Part shown: positions 26,022-35,265 of the stretch, in pieces
How the letters are laid out: every line of letters starts with the position of its first letter
Numbering within the stretch: the stretch's first letter is position 1
NCBI GenBank assembly: GCA_018982785.1
Contig: JAHHEN010000004.1
Location: 5,001 to 69,000, forward strand
Direction: 5' to 3'
Origin: Enterococcus innesii
Lineage (GTDB): Bacteria > Bacillota > Bacilli > Lactobacillales > Enterococcaceae
Length of the DNA stretch: 64,000 nucleotides
Notes under the pieces: model-generated
Seen by the model: only the letters and a program-made list of their open reading frames with translations
Databases searched by the model: none
What the model was told of the DNA's origin: nothing
Program-made: the position numbers and the translations under genes

Positions 26022-26941
26022 TAGGATTGGCCTCCTTTGGTTTTTGGCAGCATCTTTTTAAGTCCTAGTTTTGAACGAAGCTGCGGTAACGAGAGGCAGA
26101 TGACTAAGACGATTGCGGATGCCAGTTTGATATCATTGGCTTCGACATTGAACTCGAAAACGACGGCCAGGATAAAGCGATAAACGATCGCTCCGATCAC
26201 GATGGTGATCAACCGTAGCAGCAAAGATTTATTGGCAAATAAAACTTCTGCAATAATGATCGATGCCAAGCCGATGACGATCGTACCGATTCCTGAGTTT
26301 AGGTCAGCAAAACCGTTGTTTTGGGCTAAAAGAGCACCTGAGAGGGCAATACAGCCGTTAGAGATCATGTAACCGATGATCTTCATGTTATCGGTGTTGA
26401 TACCGTTGGCTTCACTCATAGCTAAATTGTCGCCCGTCGCTCGCAATGCTAAGCCGATCTCTGTACGGAAAAAGAGGAACAAGCACAAAATGACGACAGC
26501 TGCGAAGAGAAAGCCCGCAAGAATCACGGCATTGTTTTTGGTTAGACCCATGGCTTGAAATTGGGTGAAGACCGTGTCTTGTCCTAATAGGGCAATGTTG
26601 GGAGCACCCATTACACGATTCGTGATGGAATAAAGCCCAGTCATCGTGATGATCCCGGCCAACAAGGCTGGGATCTTTAGTTTTGTATGCAGTAGTCCGG
26701 ATACCAAGCCAGCTAACATGCCGCCGCCAAAGCCCATCAAGCTGGCTAATATGGGGGAGACGCCATTCGTAATACTGATTGCTGCGATCCCTGCACCCAA
26801 GGGAAAACTTCCTTCTGCAGTTAAATCAGCAATATCCAGAATACGGAAGGTCAAAAATACCCCGATCGCCAGCAATGCCCAAAGGATCCCTTGAGAGGTG
26901 GCAGATTGTAGTAATAGCAAGAACGTGTCGACTAAATTCAT
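26021..26941 (-). CDS. ABC transporter permease (TrpXYZ-like)
   Basis: A 306-residue integral membrane protein of the branched-chain-amino-acid-type permease superfamily, with about eight to nine hydrophobic segments. The opening FLLLLQSATSQGILWALLAI and the early IADLTAEGSFPLGAG are typical of permeases that work with PF04392-type binding proteins. The cytoplasmic coupling loop containing GLALRATGDNLAMSEANGI lies near residue 170. It sits between the lipoprotein gene (29 bases upstream) and the ATPase gene (1-base overlap). Confidence 0.9.
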   Translation of the reverse strand: MNLVDTFLLLLQSATSQGILWALLAIGVFLTFRILDIADLTAEGSFPLGAGIAAISITNGVSPILASLMGFGGGMLAGLVSGLLHTKLKIPALLAGIITMTGLYSITNRVMGAPNIALLGQDTVFTQFQAMGLTKNNAVILAGFLFAAVVILCLFLFFRTEIGLALRATGDNLAMSEANGINTDNMKIIGYMISNGCIALSGALLAQNNGFADLNSGIGTIVIGLASIIIAEVLFANKSLLLRLITIVIGAIVYRFILAVVFEFNVEANDIKLASAIVLVICLSLPQLRSKLGLKKMLPKTKGGQS

Positions 26942-26970
26942 ATGTTTTCCTCAAATCTAAATTAGTATGG

Positions 26971-27948
26971 TTATTCTGGAGCAGTGATGCTGGCAGGATC
27001 AATTCCTAAAGCAGCAGCCATTTCTTCATTGACGACTAACTCTAAATTTTCTGCTGTTTCAACAGGCGTGGTTGCTGGTTGTGCATCACCATCCAAAATT
27101 TTCGCTGCTAGTTTCCCTGTTTGAATACCAAGTGATTTATAGTCAATACCATAAGTTGCTAGGGCGCCATCGTCGACTTGTTCCACGGAACCTGCGACGA
27201 TCGGTGTTTTGGTCTCTTTGGCCACTTCACCAACGATTGCTGAAGCAGAGGCAAAAGTATTGTCTGTTGGGACATAAATGCCATCGACGTCTTTTGCCAG
27301 GCTAGTGGTCACTTGCTGCACGTCATTGGTCGTATTGGCTGTCAATACTTTAACATCAACCCCAGCAGCTCTTAAGGCTTCTTCTGCCAAGTCTGCTTGG
27401 ATTTTTGAATTAGCTTCTCCTGCGTTATACATGATGCCAATCGTTTTGGCGTCAGGGACGATACTTAACAGCAAATTGATCTGCTGCTCGATAGGCACCA
27501 TGTCTGAAGTACCTGTGATGTTGCGACCGGGTTCTTCATTTGAATCTGCTAATTTTGCTCCAACTAAGTCAGTAACTGCAGTAACCACGATTGGGATATC
27601 CGTAGTTCCATTTGCCAGTGAAACAGCAGCAGGGGTAGCGATGCCTAATAGAAGATCAGGATCGGCATTCACTAAGCGTTCACTCATACTTTTTAAATTA
27701 TCTTGGCTGTTTTGCGCATTTTGGTATTCGATCGTCAGGTTTTCACCTTCTGTGTAGCCCGCTTCTGCTAAGCCTTTTTTGAACCCTTCATAGGCGGCAT
27801 TCAAGGAGCCGTGTTCCACGAGTTGTAAAACACCGACTGTTTTTGTTCCATCGTTTTCCTCCGAAGCATTGTTTGATTCGCCACAAGCTGCTAATGCCAG
27901 CAAGGAAGCCGTAAGTAACCCAGTTGTGATCCATTTTTTCATTTTCAT
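26971..27948 (-). CDS. ABC transporter substrate-binding lipoprotein (PF04392-type)
   Basis: A 325-residue extracellular binding protein anchored by lipid. The signal peptide MKMKKWITTGLLTASLLA ends at the lipobox LAAC, so the mature protein starts at Cys22. The body has the two-lobe fold typical of the ABC_sub_bind family: VGVLQLVEHGSLNAAYEGF, then VTAVTDLVGAKL and TIGIMYNAGEANSKIQ. It starts at ATG 27948 behind GGAGGAGTTAC. It is the first structural gene after a 315-base leader with an intrinsic terminator, so its expression depends on read-through. Substrate probably aromatic amino acids (inference from the leader peptide). Confidence 0.9.
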   Translation of the reverse strand: MKMKKWITTGLLTASLLALAACGESNNASEENDGTKTVGVLQLVEHGSLNAAYEGFKKGLAEAGYTEGENLTIEYQNAQNSQDNLKSMSERLVNADPDLLLGIATPAAVSLANGTTDIPIVVTAVTDLVGAKLADSNEEPGRNITGTSDMVPIEQQINLLLSIVPDAKTIGIMYNAGEANSKIQADLAEEALRAAGVDVKVLTANTTNDVQQVTTSLAKDVDGIYVPTDNTFASASAIVGEVAKETKTPIVAGSVEQVDDGALATYGIDYKSLGIQTGKLAAKILDGDAQPATTPVETAENLELVVNEEMAAALGIDPASITAPE

Positions 27949-27997
27949 TGTAACTCCTCCTATAAACGTTTCTTTTTTAATTGGGGTTTACCTGAAC

Positions 27998-28030
27998 AAA
28001 AAAATCCATTCAGACAATCGTCTAAATGGA
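27998..28030 (-). terminator. leader terminator of the ABC operon
   Basis: On the minus strand, TCCATTTAGAC pairs with GTCTGAATGGA (one G.U) around a GATT loop, followed by seven Ts. It lies 50 bases before the lipoprotein start codon, so it can only be a regulated (attenuating) terminator. Confidence 0.88.
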
Positions 28031-28180
28031 TTCGATCCTATACTAAGCGTGAACGTATATTGGCAACCATTTAGAAGATTTTCTACATGGCTGCAAGTTC
28101 AAGTTAAAATGCTTTAGCCATCATAGATACAAACAAAACTTGTTTTGGGGTTTGCATCCATAATGTGATATGAATACAAA

Positions 28181-28240
28181 CTATCTAAAGTAGCTAAAGT
28201 AAAAGATATTCAGTTGTGGGGATACGGTCGTTTTTAACAT
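28181..28240 (-). CDS. aromatic-rich leader peptide, 19 residues
   Basis: An ATG at 28240 with GGAGG 7 bases upstream opens a 20-codon frame ending in TAG at 28181. The peptide is MLKTTVSPQLNIFYFSYFR. Five of its last seven residues are Phe or Tyr and none is Trp. It begins about 23 bases after the predicted RNA start and its Phe/Tyr codons form one strand of the first leader hairpin. This is the design of a translation-coupled attenuator, as in pheL or trpL. It is not homologous to a known peptide as far as I can tell; evidence is the ribosome site, codon content and placement. Confidence 0.72.
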   Translation of the reverse strand: MLKTTVSPQLNIFYFSYFR

Positions 28241-28269
28241 AAATGTTCCTCCAAACTTGAATTGATTTT

Positions 28270-28298
28270 AGTATAGACAAAAAAAAACAGACTGTCAA
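28270..28298 (-). promoter_or_regulatory. promoter of the ABC operon leader
   Basis: On the minus strand, TTGACA (28298-28293) and TATACT (28275-28270) are separated by 17 bases, close to a perfect vegetative promoter. RNA should begin near 28263. Confidence 0.88.
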
Positions 28299-28387
28299 AT
28301 GTTTTTCCTGAATTATCTGAAAATATTTGAATAACAATCTGAAAAAAGACTGAAAATGCAGATTTGTTTCAATTTTATTGAACAAAA

Positions 28388-28445
28388 GAAAAAACTTTGT
28401 TCTATCAAGCTTTTTTTTTTTGCTTGAAAATAAACAAAGTTTTTC
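28388..28445 (-). terminator. intrinsic terminator after mvaS
   Basis: On the minus strand, AAAACTTTGTT pairs with AACAAAGTTTT, and an inner CAAGC/GCTTG pair flanks a long A run in the loop; a T run follows. It ends the mvaS transcript just upstream of the ABC operon promoter. Confidence 0.8.
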
Positions 28446-28451
28446 TTAGGA

Positions 28452-29612
28452 TCACTCGTTTTCTTCTTTATAATAACGAATGGTATTTTTGATTTCACGA
28501 ATGCTGTAGAGTAGATCATCCTCAAAGGATTGATCTTGATCAATATCGATCGTCTCATTGAACATCGCTTCGTATTCAGCGATCGTTAGTTTTTGCCGGT
28601 CATTGAGTAACGCTTGGTGGGCCGCTTGTGCTAACTGTTTTTCATAGCCAGGTACCAATATGCCGCTGAAAAATTCAGCAACCGCTCCTGAGCCGTAGCT
28701 AAATAATCCGATTCGATCATTGGCTTGCAAGCTGGAGGAATTTTCCAATAAAGAGATCAAGCCTAGGTACAATGAACCCGTATACAAGTTGCCGGTACGA
28801 CGGCTGTAAACGATCGATTCCTCATAGCGAGCCATCAGGCGTTCTTGTTGCGTTTCTTCTTCTTCAGCAAAAACAGCCAATAAGGCTTTTTTTCCCATTT
28901 TTGTATAAGGAATATGGAAGCTCAATGCAGCGTAATCTTTTGCTGTACGTTGATTTTTTTCGCAATGGGCTTGCCAAACTTGTTTGAAGGAATCGATATA
29001 AACGGCATTTGACAAGTGGCCATCTACCATTGGATATTGATGGCCAACGGGACGCCAAAAATCATAAATGTCTTGTGTCAACATCAAGTTATCGTTATCC
29101 AACTGCAAAATCGCTGGATCTGCAGAGATCAACATGGCAACTGCACCTACGCCTTGAGTTGGCTCTCCACCGGAAGCTAAGCCATAACGGGCGATGTCTG
29201 AAGCCACCACCAATACTTTGCTTTTTGGATTGGCTTGTACGTGGGCTTTAGCAAACTGTAAGCCTGCTGTTGCGCCATAACACGCTTCTTTGATTTCAAA
29301 GGAGCGGGCAAATGGTTGGATACCTAATAGGCGATGCAAAACCACTGCCGAAGCTTTTGATTCATCGATGCCGGATTCTGTGCCGACGATCACCATATCA
29401 ATTGCTTGTAAATCTTCTTTTGTGAGGATATCTTTTGCCGCATGCATGGCAAAGGTGACGATATCTTGTGTTTTTTTATTGACCGCCATTTGATCTTGAC
29501 CGATCCCGATCGTAAATTTATTTGGGTCGACCTCTCGGGCGTGAGCTAGATCAACCATATCTATAAAATAGGGGGGGACATAAAAATTTATTTTATCAAT
29601 ACCAACGTTCAT
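28452..29612 (-). CDS. mvaS: hydroxymethylglutaryl-CoA synthase
   Basis: A 386-residue HMG-CoA synthase of the mevalonate pathway, which condenses acetoacetyl-CoA with acetyl-CoA. The catalytic residues have the same numbers as in E. faecalis MvaS: Glu79 (GTESGIDESKA), Cys111 (KEACYGATAGLQ) and His233 (LSFHIPYTKMG). The start at ATG 29612 follows AAAGGAGCGACGGA. It is transcribed divergently from mvaE, the usual enterococcal arrangement, so both enzymes that make mevalonate lie together. Mevalonate supplies isoprenoids for cell-wall lipid carriers. The protein is complete and ordinary. Confidence 0.97.
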   Translation of the reverse strand: MNVGIDKINFYVPPYFIDMVDLAHAREVDPNKFTIGIGQDQMAVNKKTQDIVTFAMHAAKDILTKEDLQAIDMVIVGTESGIDESKASAVVLHRLLGIQPFARSFEIKEACYGATAGLQFAKAHVQANPKSKVLVVASDIARYGLASGGEPTQGVGAVAMLISADPAILQLDNDNLMLTQDIYDFWRPVGHQYPMVDGHLSNAVYIDSFKQVWQAHCEKNQRTAKDYAALSFHIPYTKMGKKALLAVFAEEEETQQERLMARYEESIVYSRRTGNLYTGSLYLGLISLLENSSSLQANDRIGLFSYGSGAVAEFFSGILVPGYEKQLAQAAHQALLNDRQKLTIAEYEAMFNETIDIDQDQSFEDDLLYSIREIKNTIRYYKEENE

Positions 29613-29804
29613 TCCGTCGCTCCTTTATGTTCTACGTACTTAGTAGGCTACACGTTCTAAGGTATCATATTTTTTGAAAAAAATGAAAAAGAATTGATTA
29701 GAATTTAAACTTTATTAAAGAAAGTAGAAAAGGGCGCAGCAAGCTGATGTGGGGTATTCTTTTTTGGAGGATTTAATGATATATTTCAAGAGGAGGTGAC
29801 GTAC

Positions 29805-32278
29805 GTGGAAGAAGTTGTCATTATCGACGCACTAAGAACGCCAATTGGCAAATACCATGGGTCATTAAAAGAATATTCAGCAGTAGAATTAGGAACAGTT
29901 GCTGCAAAAGCCTTGTTGGCAAGAAACCAACAAGCAAAAGAACATATCGCACAAGTGATTATCGGAAATGTCCTACAAGCAGGCAGTGGTCAAAATCCAA
30001 GCCGTCAAGTTTCCCTGCAAAGTGGACTTTCTTCAGATATCCCAGCCTCAACGATCAACGAAGTTTGCGGTTCGGGAATGAAAGCGATTCTAATGGGCAT
30101 GGAGCAAATTCAGTTAAACAAGGCATCCGTCGTTTTGACTGGTGGGATTGAAAGTATGACGAATGCGCCGCTTTTCAGTTATTATAACAAGGCAGAAGAT
30201 CAGTATTCAGCCCCAATATCAACAATGATGCATGATGGCTTAACGGATGCTTTTAGCAGCAAACCGATGGGCTTAACGGCTGAAACTGTTGCAGAAAGAT
30301 ACGGCATCACGCGACAAGAACAAGATGAATTTGCCTACCACTCCCAAATGAAAGCTGCCAAGGCACAAGCAGAAAAGAAATTTGAGCAAGAGATCGTACC
30401 TTTGACTGAAAAGTCAGGGACCGTTTTACAGGATGAAGGCATTCGCGCCGCTACGACGGTCGAAAAATTAGCTGAACTTAAAACGGTTTTCAAAAAGGAC
30501 GGTACGGTGACTGCTGGGAATGCCTCAACCATCAATGATGGGGCTGCCATGGTCTTGATCGCCTCAAAAAGCTACTGTGAGGAGCATCAGGTTCCTTATC
30601 TGGCAGTGATCAAAGAGATCGTTGAAGTTGGCTTTGCTCCAGAGATCATGGGAATCTCACCAATCAAAGCAATCGATACTTTGCTGAAAAAGCAAGCACT
30701 GTCGATTGAAGAGATCGGTATTTTTGAAATCAATGAAGCCTTTGCAGCTTCCTCAATTGTAGTAGAACGTGAACTTGGTTTGGATCCCAAGAAAGTCAAC
30801 CGTTACGGCGGGGGCATTTCTCTTGGCCATGCGATTGGCGCGACTGGCGCTCGGATCGCAACGACGGTCGCTTATCAGCTAAAAGACACCCAAGAGCGCT
30901 ATGGGATCGCCTCTTTATGTGTCGGTGGTGGGTTAGGGCTAGCGATGCTGTTAGAAAACCCTTTGGTCGCATCAAGTCAAACTGATTTTCATGAGGAGTC
31001 AGCATCAGAAAAAACAGAAAAAAAAAAGTTCTACGCCCTTACGCCTAACGAACGGCTAGCCTTTCTCGAAGCACAAGGGGCGATCGCGGCAACCGAATCC
31101 TTGGTTTTTCAAGAAATGGCATTAGACAAGGAAACCGCCAATCACTTGATCGAAAACCAGATCAGTGAAGTGGAAATCCCCTTAGGCGTGGGGGTGAATC
31201 TGCAGGTGAATGGCAAGTTATACAATGCCCCGTTAGCCACAGAAGAACCCTCTGTGGTTGCAGCGATGAGCAACGGTGCCAAAATGGCTGGTCCCATTAC
31301 AACAACTAGCCAAGAACGTTTGCTTCGAGGACAGATCGTCTTTATGGGTGTTCAAGACCCAGATGCCCTTTTGGCAAAAGTCAATACAGAGCAAGCAACG
31401 ATTTTTGCAGTGGCGAACGAGGCATATCCCTCGATCGTAAAACGCGGCGGAGGACTGCGACGAGTGATTGGTCGGAACTTCTCCCCAGCAGAATCTGAAT
31501 TAGCAACAACCTATGTCTCAATCGATTTGTTGGTTGATGTCAAAGATGCCATGGGCGCCAACATCATTAATTCGATTCTAGAAGGAGTAGCCGACCTCTT
31601 TCGGAAGTGGTTCCCAGAAGAAGAAATTCTCTTTAGTATTTTAAGCAATCTTGCTACGGAATCGTTAGTGACAGCCACTTGCTCCGTACCTTTTGATAAA
31701 CTGAGCAAGACCGGAAATGGCAGACAAGTCGCAACAAAAATCGTTCATGCAGCTGATTTCGCTAAGATTGATCCGTATCGAGCGACTACCCATAACAAAG
31801 GGATCATGAATGGTGTCGAAGCACTGATTTTGGCTACCGGCAATGATACCCGCGCACTTTCCGCTGCTTGTCATGGGTATGCCGCACGTAACGGTCGGGT
31901 GCAAGGCTTAACTTCTTGGAAAATCGCTGAAGACCGACTGATCGGCAGTATTACACTGCCGTTGGCGATCGCCACGGTCGGGGGGCGACGAAAGTATTGC
32001 CGAAAGCCCAAGCGGCGTTGGCACTGACTGGTGTTGAAACGGCGAGTGAGTTAGCTTCGCTGGCGGCAAGTGTCGGGTTGGTTCAGAATCTGGCAGCTTT
32101 GCGGGCATTGGTTTCAGAAGGGATTCAGCAAGGCCATATGAGCATGCAAGCCCGTTCATTAGCTATTTCAGTTGGGGCAAAAGGAAACGAGATCGAGCAG
32201 CTGGCAGCTAAGCTGCGAGCGGCGAGTCAAATGAATCAAGAGCAAGCCCGTAAATTTTTAACAGAAATACGCAACTAG
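29805..32278 (+). CDS. mvaE: bifunctional acetyl-CoA acetyltransferase / HMG-CoA reductase, frameshifted as sequenced
   Basis: The enterococcal fusion of thiolase (about residues 1-390) and class II HMG-CoA reductase (about 415-820). Thiolase motifs are NEVCGSGMKA with the acyl-cysteine, GHAIGATGAR and the C-terminal CVGGGLGLAM. Reductase motifs are ATEEPSVVAAMSNGAKMAG, DAMGANIINS, GIMNGVEALILATGNDTRA and GHMSMQARS with the catalytic histidine. GTG 29805 is chosen because AGAGGAGG lies 8 bases upstream and the protein then begins EEVVIIDALRTPIGKYHGS. The frame breaks at the G6 run 31980-31985; one more G reads ATVGGATKVLPKAQAAL. This enzyme is needed for isoprenoid synthesis, so a real null allele is improbable. 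Confidence 0.94.
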
Positions 32279-32326
32279 AAATGGTTCACTAGTTTTTTTA
32301 ATTTTTTTATCATAAATAATAAATGG

Positions 32327-32368
32327 AAAGGTCGAATCCCCTTAATAAAGGGAGTTCGTCCTTTTTTG
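32327..32368 (+). terminator. intrinsic terminator after mvaE
   Basis: AAGGtCGAAtcCCCTT pairs with AAGGGagTTCGtCCTT around an AATA loop, then TTTTTT. It closes mvaE. Confidence 0.85.
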
Positions 32369-32504
32369 TTTTAGAGATAATAATGCAATAGATAAAAAAT
32401 CTCGCTGTACTTTTGCTGATAGGGGACTATTTTAATGTGTTGGTTCCAAGCAGCGATTTTTCAAGAATTGTTTGACTAGGACAAAAAGAAAAAACAACTA
32501 TGAC

Positions 32505-32518
32505 AAAAAACGCTTTCA
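32505..32518. promoter_or_regulatory. possible cre site upstream of the galactonate-type operon
   Basis: AAAAAACGCTTTCA matches the cre consensus at 12 of 14 positions and lies about 60 bases before the regulator start. It suggests catabolite control of the accessory operon. Rest of 32369-32576 is AT-rich with no firm promoter. Confidence 0.35.
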
Positions 32519-32576
32519 ATTATGAATCTTTTAACGAAGAATCAAAGCTATAATGAATTCATCAGGAGGGAATCAA

Positions 32577-34625
32577 ATGAATGAACGGATCAGAAGAATT
32601 CTCACACGATTAGTAAAAAAACCCGAAACAAAGATGGCAGAATTAACCACATCACTTTCTTTAACAAGAAGACAGATTAATTATTCCATCAAGCAATTTA
32701 ATGAGGAGTTAATTGAAAACGGTTTGCCTCAAATCAGGCGTAACCATATGGGAGACTTTATTATTCCTTTAGAAGTGTTACGAATGATTTCTCTTGAACA
32801 AAATAAAGAAGATTCTTCTGCCATGGTTACTATTTTCTCTGAATGTGAGCGGATTGCCATCATGTTAAGTTATTTATGTACTAATACCGATTACATTGGC
32901 ATGGATCATTTTATACAGCTCTTATCGGTAAGTCGCAATACGGTTCAAGAAGATTTAAAGAAAGCGAAGCATTTTGTTAGCAAATACGCCCTGTCCATTC
33001 ACTATGATCGTCAAAGCGGTTATCAATTGCAAGGATTGGAAAGGAGAATCTTACAATTGCTCTCTGATTTAATTAAGCAGCATCCATTATTTCGCCTTGA
33101 TGATATTAAAGAAAAATTGGCACCGACTATTCCTGAAGAAGAGGTTGTTCATTTGATTCACAACATGGAGCAATTGCTTCATTTAAGGTATTCAGATGAA
33201 TCTATTGATTATCTGCAATCAGCTGTAAGAATGACTTTGCAACGTGCAACTTCACCGATTGCTTCAAAAGATGAAATGGTACAAATAGAGATTCGAAAAA
33301 CTCCAGAATATAAAGTTCTGACTATTTTGCTTCAAGATGCACCTTGGTCCAGCCTGTCTCCTAACTATCTTTCTTGGCTAGCTCTGCTATTTTTAACATC
33401 TAATATTTTTGAACGTAAGACGACTCAAGTATTTGATTCAGATAGTGAATTAAGATGTTTGATCAGTGAAATGGTTACAAGTTTTCAAAACCAAACACTA
33501 ATTATGATTGAAGATAGAGAGGCATTTGAACGTCGGATTTTGGGCCATCTGCGTCCAGCGTGTTTTCGTATAAAATACAATTTGAGCTTGGGCATGTACT
33601 CCCTTGATAGCTTAGTTCAAGATAGCAACCATGCAATTTTGAAGGATCTTATGAAGGAGCTGATTGTTCCCACAGAAAACTGGTTAGGCCGAGCGTTTCC
33701 AAATGATGAGTTGGCACTTCTATCTTATTACTTTGGTTTTCAATTAATGAGTCCTCGTCAAATAGCAGCGCAATTGCCAAGGGCAGTAGTTGTCTGTGCA
33801 AATGGGGTTATGGTTTCAAAACTGATGCGAGAAAATTTAAAAAAACTATTTCCCGAGTTGCATTTTTTAGCTTCATTTTCAGTAAGAGATTTTTATAAAT
33901 TTGGAACGGATTATGACTTGGTTTTTACAACTACTGCATTAAACAGTGAATTACCGCAATTTATTATTGATCCTATCATGACTTATAAGCAGCAGATCAG
34001 TCTACGATACCGTGTGTTAAAAGAGTTAGGATTAAATGAAGTAGATCGCTCAGTTGATGAGTTGTTTACGGTGATTCGCACATATGCTCAAGTAAATGAT
34101 ACGAAGCAACTAAGGGAAGAGTTAGAGTACTTTTTATTGAAGCAAAAGCAAGATTCACCTTTAGAAAATTTTAAAGTTTTACCATCATTGACTGATTATT
34201 TGAAACCCGATTTTATAAGAAGAACGTCAGAGACGCTAACTTGGCAACAAGCAGTGAAAATTGCTTGCCATCCATTGTTGGAAAATCAGATGATTACAGA
34301 GCAGTTTATTCAAGATTGCTTGGATCAAATCGAAGAACAAGGATACGCTGGGTATTTAGGGACTCAAACGTGTATCCCGCATACAGCACCACAAAATGGC
34401 GTATTAAAAGACGGGATAAGTCTATTGATTGCTGCTGAGCCAATCGCTTTTCCAAACGGTAAAAAAATCCATTTTATTTATCCATTATCGTTTTATGATT
34501 TGACGAAACATTTGAAAGCTGTGAATCAGTTAGCAGATATTAGTAATGATTCTATGTTTTTAAATCGTTTGAAGGAGAGCTCAGATACGAAAACAGCTTA
34601 TCAGCTAATTAGACAAGTGACTTAG
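32577..34625 (+). CDS. PRD-containing transcriptional activator with EIIB-like and EIIA-like domains (BglG/MtlR/LicR type)
   Basis: A 682-residue PTS-controlled regulator. The order is an N-terminal helix-turn-helix (about residues 1-65), a second HTH-like segment (LLSVSRNTVQEDLKKAKHF, about 112-130), PTS-regulation domains with histidines (about 180-400), an EIIB-like domain (VVVCANGVMVSKLMRENLKK, about 400) and a C-terminal EIIA-like domain with the phosphorylatable histidine in TCIPHTAPQNG (about 602). Such proteins are activated or inhibited by phosphorylation through HPr and the cognate EII. ATG 32577 follows CAGGAGGG; the frame opens 24 bases earlier without a ribosome site. Downstream genes are its probable targets and the same transcript. 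Confidence 0.9.
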   Translation: MNERIRRILTRLVKKPETKMAELTTSLSLTRRQINYSIKQFNEELIENGLPQIRRNHMGDFIIPLEVLRMISLEQNKEDSSAMVTIFSECERIAIMLSYLCTNTDYIGMDHFIQLLSVSRNTVQEDLKKAKHFVSKYALSIHYDRQSGYQLQGLERRILQLLSDLIKQHPLFRLDDIKEKLAPTIPEEEVVHLIHNMEQLLHLRYSDESIDYLQSAVRMTLQRATSPIASKDEMVQIEIRKTPEYKVLTILLQDAPWSSLSPNYLSWLALLFLTSNIFERKTTQVFDSDSELRCLISEMVTSFQNQTLIMIEDREAFERRILGHLRPACFRIKYNLSLGMYSLDSLVQDSNHAILKDLMKELIVPTENWLGRAFPNDELALLSYYFGFQLMSPRQIAAQLPRAVVVCANGVMVSKLMRENLKKLFPELHFLASFSVRDFYKFGTDYDLVFTTTALNSELPQFIIDPIMTYKQQISLRYRVLKELGLNEVDRSVDELFTVIRTYAQVNDTKQLREELEYFLLKQKQDSPLENFKVLPSLTDYLKPDFIRRTSETLTWQQAVKIACHPLLENQMITEQFIQDCLDQIEEQGYAGYLGTQTCIPHTAPQNGVLKDGISLLIAAEPIAFPNGKKIHFIYPLSFYDLTKHLKAVNQLADISNDSMFLNRLKESSDTKTAYQLIRQVT

Positions 34626-34635
34626 GAGGGATACG

Positions 34636-35253
34636 ATGAAAGTAGAAGATTACCCACGCTTTACAATTATTATGAGGGGTTACACATATGAACAAGCTTA
34701 TGCAGTTCTAACGGCAATGAGTGGGCTTGAGAAAAAGTTTGCAGTTGAAATCACATTAAATACTTTAGGGGCTCTAGAACATATCAACAAGTTAAGCAAA
34801 TTATTTGGTGAAACTATTCTAATTGGGGCAGGAACAGTAAGAACGTTACCTGACGCCCAAAAAGCCGTCGCAGCTGGGGCTCGTTTTTTATTAGGTCCCC
34901 ATCGTTTTACGAAGCAAATAATGGATTTTGCAAGGAAAGAGCAAGTGCTCTCAGTACCGGCGGCAATGAGCCCTTCTGAGATCAATGAGATGTTTACAGA
35001 TGGAGCGGATATCGTTAAAGTTTTCCCAGCTGCAGTTGTGACACCACGCTTTTTCACAGATGTGCAAGCTCCATTGGGCAAGCTACCTTTGATGGGTGTA
35101 GGTGGAATTTCGATTTCTAACGCCAAGGAATATTTTGACCATGGAGCGAGTTATCTTGGTTTAGGTTCCAATCTTTTTCAATCGCAAGACTTGCAAGCAG
35201 CTGACCCAGCAAAACTAGCGGTATCACTACAGAAATTAGCAACAGAGATTTAA
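34636..35253 (+). CDS. 2-dehydro-3-deoxy-phosphogalactonate/gluconate aldolase family protein
   Basis: A 205-residue class I aldolase of the KDPG/KDPGal family. It cleaves a 2-keto-3-deoxy-6-phospho sugar acid into pyruvate and glyceraldehyde 3-phosphate. The Schiff-base lysine is Lys128 in GADIVKVFPA, the general-base glutamate is Glu38 in FAVEITLNT, and LIGAGTVRT is the expected turn. Length is normal. It sits 10 bases after the regulator and 12 before the PTS EIIA gene, behind TAGGAGGGATACG. With the dehydratase at 37429 it would form the lower part of a galactonate-type Entner-Doudoroff branch. Whether the true substrate is the galacto or gluco epimer cannot be decided from sequence. Confidence 0.88.
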   Translation: MKVEDYPRFTIIMRGYTYEQAYAVLTAMSGLEKKFAVEITLNTLGALEHINKLSKLFGETILIGAGTVRTLPDAQKAVAAGARFLLGPHRFTKQIMDFARKEQVLSVPAAMSPSEINEMFTDGADIVKVFPAAVVTPRFFTDVQAPLGKLPLMGVGGISISNAKEYFDHGASYLGLGSNLFQSQDLQAADPAKLAVSLQKLATEI

Positions 35254-35265
35254 GGAGGAAAACGA

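Larger units (their letters stand above)
27949..28263 (-). ncRNA. attenuator leader RNA of the ABC operon (leader peptide plus alternating hairpins)
   Basis: Read 5' to 3' on the minus strand, five segments follow the leader peptide logic. A (28199-28182) covers the Phe/Tyr codons and can pair with B (28129-28112) at 16 of 18 positions counting G.U. C (28094-28082) can pair with D (28075-28063) at 12 of 13. E (28030-28020) pairs with F (28015-28005) to form the terminator. In the other register, B pairs with C (ATGGCT with AGCCAT plus TCTA with TAGA) and D pairs with E (TCTAAATGG with CCATTTAGA, 9 of 9). A ribosome stalled in A would free B, so B-C and D-E form and the terminator is lost. No T-box elements are present. 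Confidence 0.7.

Noticed and set aside
27949-28263. T-box riboswitch in the ABC leader
   Set aside because: No AGGGTGGNACCGCG-type antiterminator bulge or specifier stem is present on the minus strand. The conserved pairing and the peptide explain the leader better.
28194-28385. 63-codon minus-strand ORF over the leader
   Set aside because: It begins upstream of the consensus promoter and runs through it, so it would not be on the transcript; no ribosome site.
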